This document shows positions 33,670 through 46,966 of a DNA stretch of 64,000 bases, one piece after another; the stretch's first letter is position 1; each line of letters starts with the position of its first letter. The stretch spans positions 53,196,001-53,260,000 of the forward strand of contig CM114271.1 of assembly GCA_050084515.1 (NCBI GenBank), read 5' to 3'. Made by a program: the position numbers and the translations under genes. Below the pieces are notes generated by a model that was not told where the DNA came from, ran no database searches, and saw nothing but the letters and a program-made list of their open reading frames with translations. Source of the DNA: Blasia pusilla. Its lineage: Eukaryota; Marchantiophyta; Marchantiopsida; Blasiales.

Positions 33670-36600
33670 TGTCTACATATAAGTTTGAGATGTTCAAAAA
33701 TGATCTAAGCGTTACAGATATCGATATGAGTTTGAGAGGGAGTATTGAAGATTGAGCTCTAGTTAAGTTCATCATACACATAAACTATTATACTTGGTAC
33801 TCATACAAAATAGGAAAGCTTAATCTTGGTTAGTTAATTAAATACGATTATCCAAACCAAGGTTTAGGATAACCACAATTAGTATAATCTGAGATTATGA
33901 TTAGGGTTAGGATTCCTTGAACATACGCTCTATAATTGAGAAGGGGACTAGCCCCCATTCATTCTCTCACTGCAAAATTTCATTCCCCATGGTGTTGTGA
34001 GTGTGAAAATCGTAGTCCATCAATCACCCTTGTTTGGAAATTTTCTACATATCCGTTGTAAAAGACATGACATGCATCAAGCCCCAAAGTCAATCTCCTA
34101 ATCCACTATGTATCCTTAGTTCATTTTCCCAGGATTTCCAAGGTAGAGTCCTAGTTCCAAACACCCTTTGAAACCATCCCCCTTGTCGAAGAAATTCTTC
34201 TTCGGCCGTTTCTTATAACTTTCAACCCAAGCTATCATTTTGATAGTTTTAGGCCCTTTGGAGTATTTTTCATGGGTTTAGTTGAGTCTTTTGTACGTTG
34301 GTATTGGCTTCTCATAAGCTTTCCAACATAATCTTATTCATTCGAAACACATCTAGGTTAAAGTTGTTATGACCTCCAACTTGGGAAACCCCCAAACTCT
34401 CAATCAAGCTCTAAGCTATATTGCGGTCTAAGTCTTATGAGACTTAAGCTCTTCTTAAGTTCCATCCAATATTTGATTATACTCTTCCAGGTCATAAGGA
34501 TCATCGTCTAAAATGCCCAATAAGGCTCACATCTCACTTCTGCAACTCATGTCTTACATATGAGACTCATCCATGTTTCCATCCTAATATGATCCCACTA
34601 GAGTTCTAATATTCCGTGTTGACGTATGTTTGGTTATGATGGTCACAACACTTCATATGAGAAAAAAAAAACTATATTGTACATATTAAGAATCATGAAT
34701 TATTTCCTTTTCCTAGTATTGCTTCTTGCTTGATTGTAATTCGTATCCTCTTTTATTCATAGAATGTTTCTCTCAAAAAATAAAGATATCCAACTCCATG
34801 CATGCTAGAGGAGAAGATATCTATTATGTAAGAGTTGTTTTGTTTGGTTTTCTAAAACATTCTACAAAACTAATGAGTTGAAGATTCAGAAATTGATAAC
34901 TTGGAGAATAACCTATTGTGATTATAAATTATTTTCATTTCTTTATGGGTTTTATAAAGAAGAAAGAAAGGAGCGTGTGATGACATGACAATCTATTGGA
35001 ATGTGAATTATATATAGTCTCAAATAAGAGGAATTACTTTGTGGAGAGCTTTAAAAATTGTATATAAATTTTAAGAAAATTATGCATAAGGTTGTAGAAA
35101 TTATCCACATCATGAATAATATTATTTTTGGCATCAAATCACTCCACTAAACCTCTCTCTTACTAGTTTTTCAAAATATTTACTTACACTTAGCTAAGTT
35201 GAAGAGATGAAGGATAAAAAAAGGATAAGAATTTTAGGGTACTACACCTCCAACACAGCCATGTGGGCGTGAGATGTTAGGTGCAAGACCTCAGCGTAGA
35301 TAGTAGGATAGTTTAATGGTACAATTGCTTTGCGGCTACTATGCGAGTGACAATCCTCTTTGGTTGAGTGTCTCGCTTTGGTCGACCCTAAACATAAAAA
35401 GTAGAAGTGTGCACGTTGTCGTGAAAAGGACCTCGGCATATATGCCAATGTTTACCTTTTGATTAACCGTCGCAGGAGTCAAGACAATCACAAAGTTGTA
35501 GTTATTTTTCGAGTACTTTATGGTTGTTATGCGACTGTGTTGTGAGTGTAATAACATGGTAATTCACAACGGTGACGTAGTCGCAAAGTGGAGCTCATGA
35601 TTGCAATGGTGCAAGTGTCTTGCTACTGTGACATTTGCAAGCTTGGGACTATAGAGCGGGTGATGTGCGGCTTGTGCACTCGCAAAGTTTCCTCAAATGT
35701 AGTAGTAATGATAAGGCGACTATAACTAGGAGTATGAAAAAGTTTCCTTAAATAAGAATAACATTCATTTATGGCTCCCCATACCAAAAAATTTGTGGCT
35801 TTCCCAAAGCATATTTTAGCCATCATAATGGAAGACACTCAAAAGAAATATGAATAGTTAAAAACATAATAGTGTACCATGCCGTGCACGGTACACTAAA
35901 CCGTGCCATGCATACGATTGATTATGCTTCAAATTATTTTTAAAAATTCTTCCTGCCCCTAAAAGATTTTCTTCTTGCTAATAAAATGAACATTATTTTC
36001 TCGTCGTGCAAGTGCCATGTTTCAATCAAGTATGTGTTTGAAAATCAAGAAGGTGTTCTACCATAATAATATAGATGAAGGAATGAAATGCAAGTTGGAT
36101 GGAATGTTACAATGTATTCAAAATAAGAAATCCACCGTAACATTTCATGGATGGCTAAGGAAATCGAAATGATATAATATTAAACATCAGAATGGAAACT
36201 TTAATTCTTATAAATACTATCTAAAAAATTACTTTGATTAGTTCCCAAGAGACATACAACCACATAAAAGTGGTGCCGTTGGGTACTTCTATGATATTGT
36301 AAGTTTCTCTTGTCATGTGATGCGTTGCAAGGGAAATTCAAATAAGTAATTTCTCTTTTCTATATTACTTCTTACTAGCTAGTGGGTTTACATTTAGTTG
36401 TGCTGGTATCTAGATTACTATACGTTATCCCCTATTTTTTTTATAAAATATGATTACACTTCCTTGAAAATGGAGACAAAATAGTTGAAAATTTAGTTAG
36501 TTATCTCGATCCCTTTAGTGTAGACCAAGAAGCAACGCAGCAAAAGAGATGCAATGTGGATTTGATATAGCCGAAGACTCAATCAGCAATAAATTTTGAA

Positions 36601-37060
36601 ATCTATTTCAATATCTAGATTAATAATAAAATACAACCATATTTTAAAATACAAAAGTGTTTAAAATAGAGATGATTAAATTAATTTCATATTAAATACA
36701 GCTTTTTTAATGTAGTTTTTTGGTGCATGCCGGAGACAAGGAGGAGAGTGGTCTTATCTTGGGGTGAGGTAAGGCAACCAAAAAAATGAACACTAGCCAC
36801 ATGCAAAAAAGCTCAAAGTACAATGGAACTTCATGTCCACAAGTAAGGTAGCCTAGTCAAATCCCTTATGTGTCAAGTATTGTTCCATGAGTGGGTGGGA
36901 GCACCATGATCCCATGGTCCTCCCACTCACGTTCAAAACAAAATGGCCATTAATAAAAAGAGGCTCCCCATTGTCTTCATGCATATGCCGAGACAAAAAG
37001 AAGGAGAAAGAGTACAAATAGAGAGACAAAACCCTAACCCCAAAGGCCCCACAATCCCTT
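33670..37060. other. AT-rich intergenic DNA, no gene seen
   Basis: No open frame with domain character, no RNA gene and no clear repeat boundary. A palindromic stretch at about 35876-35905 (GCCGTGCACGGTACACTAAACC with neighbouring GTACCATG) is the only obvious local structure. Confidence 0.4.
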
Positions 37061-37067
37061 TTTTTGA

Positions 37068-37703
37068 ATGAATTACCCTTCCTTCACTTGGGGAGTGGGA
37101 CGAGGTTTAGTTTTCATTTTCATATTGTGTTTTCACTTCCGGTTATTTTATTTTATTTTCGCAACAAGAGAATCTTTCATATTTATCCACTTTCCACTCA
37201 TTGTCCCAAACGAATGCTTGGACTTAATTTCTAATTATTGCTGTTATTGGACAGCGTTTTTCTCGAGTTTTTATCATATGCCTTTTTCCCCCTCTTTCCC
37301 TCTTTTACCGAGTTTTCGTTTCTTATTGCGTACGATCTTAACCTTAAACTTTGACTATCATAGTTTCATGTTAAAAAAGTATACAACTGGTCTATATTTC
37401 TACCCTTTAAGTCAGAAATATTTACCGGTAACCCGGGAAACGAAGCTCAAACTTAATACTCATGACCCCATTAAGACTCTAAGAATTATGTGGATGGCTT
37501 TAATATTTTTTAAGTCCCTAACAGAAATGACGGAGAAGGGTTCCTTAGAGGCAATAGAACGAACGACACAAAGAACATTTAAAAAGCCTCATTTTGTTGC
37601 AACATGTAGAACTGGTGTAACTTGGATTGATACATACATTAATGGATCGATTATCCCACTACTCCATTATTCATACTTATTGCGGGCAAGTAAGTCATTG
37701 TGA
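37068..37703 (+). CDS. Unexplained 211-codon open frame, doubtful gene
   Basis: A 636-bp open frame starting MNYPSFTWGVGRG lies in AT-rich intergenic DNA, where chance frames this long are uncommon. The first 120 residues are Phe/Tyr/Leu-rich, as random pyrimidine-rich DNA would give. The last 90 are more protein-like (TETKLKLNTHDPIKTL-type composition, ERTTQRTFKKPHFVATCRTG). No signal, domain or splice context supports function. It may be a transposon fragment or chance. Confidence 0.2.
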   Translation: MNYPSFTWGVGRGLVFIFILCFHFRLFYFIFATRESFIFIHFPLIVPNECLDLISNYCCYWTAFFSSFYHMPFSPSFPLLPSFRFLLRTILTLNFDYHSFMLKKYTTGLYFYPLSQKYLPVTRETKLKLNTHDPIKTLRIMWMALIFFKSLTEMTEKGSLEAIERTTQRTFKKPHFVATCRTGVTWIDTYINGSIIPLLHYSYLLRASKSL

Positions 37704-38020
37704 AGTTTGGAGTACTCGATTCTAGTTTAGGTACATGAAGTGGATGTGGGGCTCACTCACCACCCCCTTTATTAAAAAGGAAAAGAAAAAGGATGTTGGT
37801 GGGTTAGAAACCGACAATGGAACGTACCAAATGCGTTTCGCACCTTTAGAGAGGTCCACACTAAATTTGGGAGCAATAGGTGGGGACAATTAGTTGTGGG
37901 TGGAGTGTGGACCCAATATTGGGCGTTAGGTGCGTAAGTAAGTCACACGAAGTTAGGTCGACTTGCTTTTGGAGGAATATGTTTCAATGTTTGAGGTCAC
38001 TCATAGTACCATTACCTTAA

Positions 38021-38205
38021 CTATGGTTTAAGTGGAGGTGCTTCGTAGGGATTGGGTGGGGTCCCATGCATGCGGGTGCTTGACTATGGCTTAACCAGAG
38101 GTGAGATGGAGGTGGTGGGGTGCCATGCATGGGCCTTTTTAGCTTTGGCTTATCCGGAGGTAGTATGGAGAGATTCGTTGGGCTACCATATGTGCATTAG
38201 CCTAA
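38021..38205. repeat. Degenerate tandem repeat, period about 61 bp, three copies
   Basis: Units begin CTATGGTTTAAG (38021), CTATGGCTTAACC (38083) and CTTTGGCTTATCC (about 38142). Each continues with GGAGGTG-like sequence, a GGG-rich part and a CCATGCATG or CCATATGTG block. Confidence 0.65.
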
Positions 38206-38789
38206 TTAAGGTTGTGGTTAAGTTGATTAAGAAATTAGTTCTTTAATTGGTTCTTTTAATTTTATATTTCGAAGTGCATGAGAAATAAATTGAAGAGGAT
38301 TAAAAGTCCATAACAATATGAAAAAGGAATGTATGAGAAAATGCTTTCATGTTTAGTGGAGATGCTCTTCCACCACACTAGTTGGAACCCGCACGACCCC
38401 TATTAATAACTTCGGTCTCTTTACCAATTTTGGGACCCTGTCAAGATGATAAAATTATTTTTGAGAGAAGTTAAGTGACATATGTCAAACAAATTGCATC
38501 CTCCAATTAAGATAGAGATTCCCATGGCCAATATCTTTGGATTGAGAATGGAAAAACAATTTCACAAACTTTTAAGAGAGTGTTGCATTTTCACGTCCGT
38601 CTTAGGGACAGACTCGTCCGTTTTTGTGCAAGCACGTTATGTACTCATTCCCTATCAAACCTCCAAATGGTCCTCACTCGAGATACCAAATGTGTGAAGG
38701 AAAAGATGTGGCCTCTAAGAAGATGATACTACCTTTCAAACTAACCAACGTCGAACCCGATAGGTTGAAGCGATACCATACAAAGACTG

Positions 38790-38900
38790 AGTGTATTCTT
38801 AGATATCACTAATCCCACCAAAGAGGGCTGACCTACGAAGTTACGACCCCACATAAAGGGAAGCACCTTCTAAGAGCACATCATATATGACCTCTCAAAT
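38790..38900. repeat. Dispersed repeat fragment, copy A
   Basis: The sequence from CCAAAGAGGGCTGACC through TACGACCCCACATAAAGG to AGAGCACATCATAT resembles 43315-43450, suggesting two relics of one unidentified transposon. Confidence 0.4.
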
Positions 38901-39439
38901 TGAAAAAAATAAAAAAACTCTTCTAAAGGCTTCGATACTATTTCGCACTACGTTACGGTGATATCATCAAATATTAAAATTTAAAAATCTAGCAAAGTGC
39001 TTTTATAAAGGATGATAAATAAATTTGGCAGATTATTGCATTTCATACAGGATTTTCATAATCCAATTTAATTACGCTTTTTCCATATTAATGGTATGGA
39101 CGGATTTTTAAAATGTGAATTTTCCAGTCATTGGGGTCATTTAAGTGAAATTTTATGACTATGACTCATTGCAAGAAGGAGCGCTCCAACTATTTAAAAT
39201 AATATAAAAAATTAACCCAAGAGCACACTAATGAAAGTGTTGCTGGGGCATAGGGCAATCCTTTAATTATATTATAGGTAGATGATTCTCGTACTAGTTG
39301 CAAGTGTGTCCATAACGCCTGCTAATTATTCCATTTTTCATTAAAGATGATAAGTTCCCATAAAAATATATTAAATTAAATGAAAAGCATAATAGTGAAA
39401 AGTGAGAACTTCTGGAAATGTTTGCACGAATAACATATA

Positions 39440-39900
39440 CCTTCATTCATTTATTAGGAATTTTGTGTGTCGGGAGTTTCCATGTGCCTCCGGAATTGGG
39501 GGAGAAGATGAGTGGTAAGAAGACTCGCTAGATGTCAAGACCCCTCTAACTTTAGCTGCGGTGGAATGCCCTTCACCCCCTCTCAATAGTGAGCACTTTA
39601 CCCGCTTTCGGCTGGGCAAGTCTCTCGCCAAGTTAGCTGTGGAGCTAACTCGTCCAAATTGCGGAGGCAGAGCAGAGCACATGGCGCCTCCATATTAGCC
39701 GGAGCCACTAGCGACCGTTGGCACGCGATCCAGGACAAGAGTTCCGGCTCTTTACGGCGGATGACCGGGCCCCGTAAACTGGGGACTCTTACGGCAGGTC
39801 CAGTTGGCGAAGCCCTAGCCAAATTAGAACCCCAGCTGGCAAAATAAGAAGCCAGCTAAAGCGCTTTGTTCTATTTCCCAATAAGTGGGAAATAGAAATC
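39440..39900. other. GC-rich island with perfect hairpins in AT-rich DNA
   Basis: This block is clearly richer in GC than several kilobases on either side. It contains AGTTAGCT-GTGG-AGCTAACT (39631-39650) and a 12-bp perfect stem TTCTATTTCCCA-ATAAG-TGGGAAATAGAA (39869-39897). Short motifs such as CTCTTTACGGCGG and CTCTTACGGCAGG recur. No credible protein is encoded. It could be a transposon fragment, a relic promoter or a structured non-coding element. Confidence 0.4.
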
Positions 39901-42900
39901 CCTCCATATTTAGCGGAGACCATTCATTGTTCTTCCGACTCGTCCGCATTCTCCATTCAACTTTGTAGTAGTCTTTTCGTGTTCGCTTTTAATGGTGTAA
40001 GAGTCTTCATTCCAATTAGGGACCTGAAATGTCATTATATGAAGTTCATGTTTTAGTTTAGTTTTATTGAGGGCCTTCTAAATTAAGGTCCTTCCCGAGG
40101 GAAAATTTTCAATTAGTTTCATTAATTTCTGGTTTTTTTAAATGTTTTCCTATTTATACTATTATTCGTATTCTTATTTTTGTATTATTATTTGAGGAGT
40201 AGTTTTCAAGTGGCAAAACATTTTGAGAATTCACCACGTGTTCTTTGAAGCCCAAAATGTACAACGTATGGCAAAACCGGACATTTAGGTGGTATAACCG
40301 GGTATTTAGGGGATCTTATATGGACGATCTCTAAGGTCCTAACTAGTTTGTTTATAAATGTATATATTAATCTATATATTAATTGGAGGATGCAATGTTT
40401 TCCTATTGTTCTTGGTTTGCCACATGTAAGTGTCTTTATGTCCAAAATAGTGTCACCTTAAGTGGGGGTCATAGGAAGAGAAATAGATAGAATATTTTAA
40501 TAGGATCTGTGCACAACACCGCCCTTTTCCCTTGTGGTGCACAACTAGTTTATGTCAAATTTCGTACAAAATAGTAAAAGACTTTTATTTTTAGGGTAGT
40601 TTTGTTTCCTTGGAGGTTTCATACGAGACTTGGACAGTTATGATTTTAATGAGGTTATGATGTTAGCCTTGTTACTCCCCCAAGTACTAGCAAGGGCCAC
40701 TTAGAGCTTGGCCCTAAAGTCGAGTGGCTGCCCCTATATTTCCTGGGTGGAAATGACAAGCCACAATCGCTTGATGTTCGTCATCCATGGCAATTTGAAT
40801 GTCAATGTATATATGTTAGGGTGGGAGATTAAATAATTCAATGTTTGCTAACAAAACTCGAATCCTTTGTTCGACACCTGACTTTACATCACTATTTTCT
40901 ATTTCTAATTTGAATCCCTATGACCAAGCTTTGAGCTTCCCTACTTTCTCATAAGGTAGAAGCATTGGTATTTTAATGGTATGGCATGTTTGAGAAAAAA
41001 ATATGGGTATAATAATAAATCATGGGAATATTAAAAGTTCATGTTCTTCAAATATAGAGGACATAAGTGGTTAATCTCATACAAAGTTTATCATGAGTTA
41101 AAAGTTCGAGGTGAAGGGAAGGGCTCTATAGGAAGAAAAAACAACAAAAATTTGATTATGTAGCAATATGATGAGGACCAGAATGTAGAAGTTTTTTTGG
41201 ATGACCTTCCTATAAAGGTTAATTTTCATACCTACGATGGGATTTATGAAGTTTGGATAGGAAGATTACTTCCATTTGTGGCCTTTTGTGTTGTGTCAAA
41301 TTTCCGCTGATAGATTTTTTAAGGTTTCTAGGGCGATTTGTGCCAATAATGTTCTTTTTCAACATTTCAACATAAGGGACTACTTTTTTTAGAAGGACTC
41401 CCATTAATTAAATAAAACGAGTAAAAACATTCATTAAAGGTTGTGGTATTTCTTCAAGTTTACTTCTCTTAATGACATCGTTAGAAATCTAGTTTGGACA
41501 CAATCTCTTGTGATGTGGTTGACGATCGCAAATGAAGTTTGAACTAGACTTTATCCAACTAGGAAAAAACTAATTTTCTTACTACATGGAGGGTTCCTTC
41601 TCTTCCAAGAGTTGAGGTGTGGTCATTTTTTTGCATGAGTTTAATTTTTTCTTATTTGGGTTCATGATCTTTCTATCTTGAGTTAAAAAAAAGTTGCTCT
41701 TTCTTAAGTTGTTATCCCTTTTTATGTTGAGTATTTCATCTCATCATGGAACCCGTCAATTTTTAATTGCTCTCCATCAAAAGAAGAGAATGAATTTTGA
41801 AGACATATTTGGCAAATAGTGTTCTTTCTACACTTGCACACATGTGAGAAAGGAAACAAATCTATATAAGAGATACTCATAAGTCTTAATTAAGAGTTTA
41901 AGTTTCCTTTTGTGGATTAATGGCACAATCGAGAGGGGATGGTTTCTTTATTCCCAAAAGCATCACCGACACATGATATTCATGCAATTATAAAATAATT
42001 TCAAAACACAGAGCAGCCAAACAAATTTCTTTGAGGTAGTGTGTTTATGCACATTTACATTCACTATTCAGTCCATGGAAAGCACACACTTCGAGCTAGT
42101 TTACATCAAGACAAGACATCTTTTTGATTCCTAACACCTTCATGTTCCAAAAAATGTCTTCTCAGGCAAGCTACAAAATTTTGAGAGTAAGCAATTTACA
42201 TGGGTCTTTTCCAGAAATCACAAACATTTTATGAGAAGTCAAAGATACTTTCACAATTGAAACAAATTTGAAACATCCCCTAAACCAAACTCCATTTTTC
42301 ACAATATTGAAGTTCGTGGGAGGAGTCAAGACATAACGCAAGAAACTTGGTTGTTTTTTCATTTACCATGTCAACAACATTCCATAATGGATGTTAAAGT
42401 CTCCTTTTTCTATGGAATATTGGTCAAATTTGTATTAGTAGAGTTGGATGATCTCTATCCCAAAGTAAAATATAAAGATGAATAGGCTTGAGGAGTTTTT
42501 TTGGAGTGCTATATTTTTTGAATGGAGGTATTTTATAGAGACTAGTGTGTTTCCAGTACTACATATGGGACTTATAAAAAATTTTAAATTTTAAATAAAA
42601 TTTTGGGTCTCCTTTTTCATGCATGTCCTTGCTCTCATACCCCCCATTCCCTATCATCTCCCCTTATCTTAACTCCGTCCTCTTCCTCCATTCACTCCCT
42701 CCCTTATATGTATCAACACCAAAAAATGCCTCAAGGGACAAGTAACATTCAAAGGAAAGTTTTTTCAAAGCCCTCCTCTGCTAATAATATAGATTGAATT
42801 GACAATTCCTCTTCGCTAATGGATCCTTTAGTGTCATGAAGCCGATCCCTTTTCTTGTGCCTATGTTGGAAATAGAATGTCCATTTCCATTTTTGGTTTC

Positions 42901-43310
42901 TTTGTGGCTTCTTCCCCTAATTTTTATAGTCTTTCTTTCTTCTCATTAGAAATATGATGAGAGCTTTCAAACTACCATACTATTAAGGTAAATGTATGCA
43001 TTGATTTGGAAATTTGAACCACGCCACCCCAACTAATGGGTAATTCAACCAAACTCAAAGTTATAATGTTTCATGACTACTCATTGTTCCAAAGATGTCC
43101 AAATTTGGAGACACGAAAATTCAAAGGTGAAGCAATTTTTTCAACCTATTCTATTGTAGTCCACGTGTAATCCCCATGAAACCATTAAAATATGTAGTTG
43201 TGGTGTTGATATGTGCTAACACCAGTGTTGTAAACTATCAAGGCTAACTCCCAACGCAACAGGCTCAACTCAAAGAACTAATTGTTCTTTGAGTACACTC
43301 CGCACTATAT
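39901..43310. other. AT-rich intergenic DNA, no gene seen
   Basis: Only short open frames and poly-T/poly-A runs. Nothing identifiable. Confidence 0.45.
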
Positions 43311-43314
43311 CCTC

Positions 43315-43450
43315 CAACCTAAGAGGGCCCTACTGGAAAAGTCACCTTCAACGGAGTAACCCCCAACCCTGTGTATGAAACCGCATCCCTACCTAGACAC
43401 TACGGCCCTACATAAGGTATGGCCTCTACTAGCACACTATATTCTACGAT
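43315..43450. repeat. Dispersed repeat fragment, copy B
   Basis: AACCTAAGAGGGCCCTACTGG through CTACGGCCCTACATAAGG to CTAGCACACTATATT parallels copy A at 38790-38900. Confidence 0.4.
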
Positions 43451-45627
43451 ATAATCTGTATGGTCATGACAGTTCTCATTCCAAATGTAAGCAGGTTTTT
43501 TAATTTCTTGTTATGTTGGATACATAAGGAAATATATTGTATGTTGGAAAACATAAACTATAGTTGGTAATGATTCATAAAAAAATTTAGAGATAGTATT
43601 CGGTGAAGAAGACATGTGGAAGTGAGGTCTCTTCCATCGTTCCAATGAGTTCCACTTCAAGCAAGTTAGAAATTCATTTCTCTTTTCCTTAGAAATATTC
43701 AATGAAAAATCACCCCAACATTTGAAAGACTCTAACTTGTACCAACCCTAACAAGCTTGTGGCAGGCATATGATATAGATTGAAATTGGCCTAAAATTTG
43801 TATGCGACCAAAGTATACGAATCTTCATATATAAGTATGTAGGCAAAGGTTGTTTTTAGTATGGATTACCAAGGGTAACATGTTTAAGAAATTCCGTAAA
43901 AGTTAACTCATTCAAGCTAAGATTTTTTGACAAAGAACGGTGGAAGAGCCCAAAGATTTTGGTAGATTTCTATGATATGCACTTCATTTCTATTCACCAT
44001 AGTTATAAAGTTTCCCTGGTAGGTGAGAGCTGTTGAGCTTGCTCGTATTCTTGAGTGGAAGACGTTATTATTGTAGGTGGTTGGTCATAGATAGAAATAC
44101 TTCCTTTTGGCATCTACTTTCTTGTGGAGGAGAACTAGAGTTACTTTACAATACTACTAGTTTAGGAATAATGAACTTCAATAAAAACGCTCTACGATAC
44201 TACTAGTTTAATGGCAACGGTTACACTGAAAATTAATTGAATGAAATAATCCAAAGAAAAACTTAAAAGTGAGCATACTCAAAAGTGGGGTGGTATTTCT
44301 TTTTCCTTCCATTAAGTGCGTTGGATCGACGTCGAGGTTTTGGAGTAGACTTACGTTCATCCTTTCTTAGTAGGTCTCAGCGGTCAACGTGCCCAGTGCG
44401 ATCCCAATTTGGCAACTTCAAACTTCACACAGCATCTCAGTTGAGCCTGTGGAGGTTTGGCCGGGCGCCTATTTAACCTCGTGACCTTCACCAATACCGA
44501 ACCAATAGACGCTGCGGTCCAGCGTGCCAGTGAGTCAGGTTGGGCCAGCTGGAGGAGCAGCGCCAGCGAGGAGGCTGCCCGAGGTTCACTAACTGGAGAT
44601 TAATGTACATTAACGCAGTCTGATTAGTTCGATGCGAGAGTCACAAACTCCCTCCTCCTCTCGTGTCTAACCTGACGTGATGCCGATCGGGAGTATTTAC
44701 TCATGTTGATGATGTGTGTATATATAGTAGTAAAAAATAAAAAATCAACGGATGCTTTTCATTTCCTCTCCACTGGGGAAAATAATTCTGAGCGAGTGCG
44801 TAGCAGTCCACCTCTTGTTGACCTGGAAATAAAAGCGTCGTGAATTTTGAGTGCCCCCCCTCCACCCAAACACACATCGAGTAAAGAGGTACACTCCCCA
44901 GAGTCGTGGGCACAAAGCGTCCTCCATATGAGTGGGGATTTTTCTCGTGCCAAAGCCTTCCTTAACTCGCGTTTTGATAACCCAACCCCATAACAACACC
45001 TCCTCCCCGTTCTCGAGTGAAAAGCACCATTGTGGGTCACCAACTCCCTCCGGGGAGGGCGACCCGTCCGAGAGCTGGACGGGGGACGTGACGGGCCCGA
45101 GATCGCCAGCATGGGCACGATATTCAATAGCAGCACCCCACATTTTTTGCGCCCTCTCACGCTCGAGCATTCGTCAGATGGGGCAATAAATTCAAACGGG
45201 GGAAGAGAATGGGTTCACGTTGACGAGCGAGTGCGAGGATCCCACGAAAATTCAAAAAATCGTTCGTCTACTCGGGAACGCCTAAGGGAGCCCATAAAGA
45301 CGAGTTTGAACGCGAAGACCCCCACGCAGGGTCATTTATGAACCGGTTCAAGGGCGCTCGCTAATTTCCCGATATTCATAAAATGAACATTAGCGGTAAC
45401 TAAGGTAGCTCACGGCGGTTTACGCGGTGCTGGATGTCTGCCCTGAGCGCGCGTGAGGTGGATTGGTCAGCTCCCACCTCACAGTGCCACGTCCATCGCC
45501 GGACCGGTTCCGCCACACCCGCCGAGTCCCATATGTGCGTGTAAGACCTTGCCACGTGGACTATGGGGATTGCCTTCTGCTAGCTGGGGGTAAAGTAGAG
45601 AGCTTCGTTATCCATTGAGGCGAGCGA

Positions 45628-45856
45628 ACGGCTCATCGGAGAGCCGTCGATGAGTCAAGATTTAACGGTCATGAGTTATTCAGGTTCTCACATCGTCGAT
45701 CTCACGAGATCGACGGTTTTAAAGATTCTGGGAGTTTCCTTTCTGTCTCTTGCGTGGTTCCGGACGAGACCCGGAAGCTATTTCCGTGGAGCTTCGGCTA
45801 TTTTAGTCACGACAACAAAACGATATTTTTGGCCGTCAGATGTGATATCTGACGGC
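45628..45856. promoter_or_regulatory. Cluster of three perfect hairpins upstream of the NPH3-like gene
   Basis: Hairpin 1 is ACGGCTC-ATCGGA-GAGCCGT (45628-45647). Hairpin 2 is CGTCGATCT-CACG-AGATCGACG (45694-45715). Hairpin 3 is GCCGTCAGAT-GTGAT-ATCTGACGGC (45832-45856). All stems are perfect and all contain a CGTC, CCGT or ACGG core. They could be binding sites for dimeric regulators, small foldback transposon relics or structured RNA in the leader. Confidence 0.6.
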
Positions 45857-46941
45857 TCAGACGCCTTGACAGGCTTGTCTTTTGACATTAAGGCAACTCT
45901 TTTGGGGTAGGTCGGGTGACTCGGGTCCCTGTGACCAGAGTTGGGGAAGAATCCGAAGCTTTGACTCTCTGTGACTGTGGGTAGTCATGGCCTTAGCCCC
46001 GCTCCCCCGCCCCGCTCCAGGGTGTAGTAAAACTACAGCCTCTCACCCGGTACCTGATATCCGGCTTGTCCATACGATACCGGATTGTAGGTCGACAAAT
46101 AGTGGCCCAATATCTAGGTCGGCAATTTCACCTCTAGCCCGATATCGGGCGTGTCCGTAAGGCGCCGAAGTGGTGATGCGAGCCACGTGTACACTGGCCT
46201 GGAGGGTGTTGGTGCGATATCCACCTCCTCTCCTCTCCTCTCCTCTCCCAGAGTACCAGCCTCCCAGGTCGGCAGAAACAGCCGGCGGTAAAGATGCGCT
46301 CCAGAAGGCGTAAACCGCAGTTATTACTTAGTTACTGCACGCTGTGCTCTGCCTCCAGAGTGGTGCTGTCCACATTCCACCCCGCTCCCCGCACTGCTGA
46401 TCTCATATCATACCAGAGAGATGCGGAGCGCGAGGGAGGCAGAGGGCGAAAGAAAAAGACGAGACATGTGCCGAAGAAGGACGGATGCTCTGGTGAAAGC
46501 AATGCGGACATAACGGTGATGGCAGATTGCGCTGCCGCTGCGGAAGCGGAGGCTCGGAAATGCTATTGTTGAGCTTTTAGAATCAGGCCGCACATGCGGT
46601 GGCGAGGTAGGAGAGGGAAACGGGATCGGCTTGGAGCAGGAGGTGAGAAGAGGTGAGGGGAGAAGGGGTGAGAGTAGATATCCCGAGGTGTGAAAGGATT
46701 TTTTTTATTTTTGGGGGAGGGGTTTGTGGTTTGGGAAGTGGTGGTGAGGATTTCCGTGCCACCGAGAGCTTGATTGAGTCGCAGTTTTCAGCTACCCCGG
46801 TACGTGGAGTGGAGAGTATTGATACTAGGTTTCCCGTGTGGTTTTGTTGTTTTTCCCCGCTTTATTGTTGCCCCATTTTTCTTATGTTCTTTTTACTGCT
46901 GTAGAGAGGGAGAGAAAGATAGAGAGACTGCACGGACTAAG

Positions 46942-46966
46942 TCTCTCTCTCTCTCTCTCTCTCTCC
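46942..46966. repeat. CT microsatellite in the putative leader of the NPH3-like gene
   Basis: About 12 uninterrupted TC units. Confidence 0.9.
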
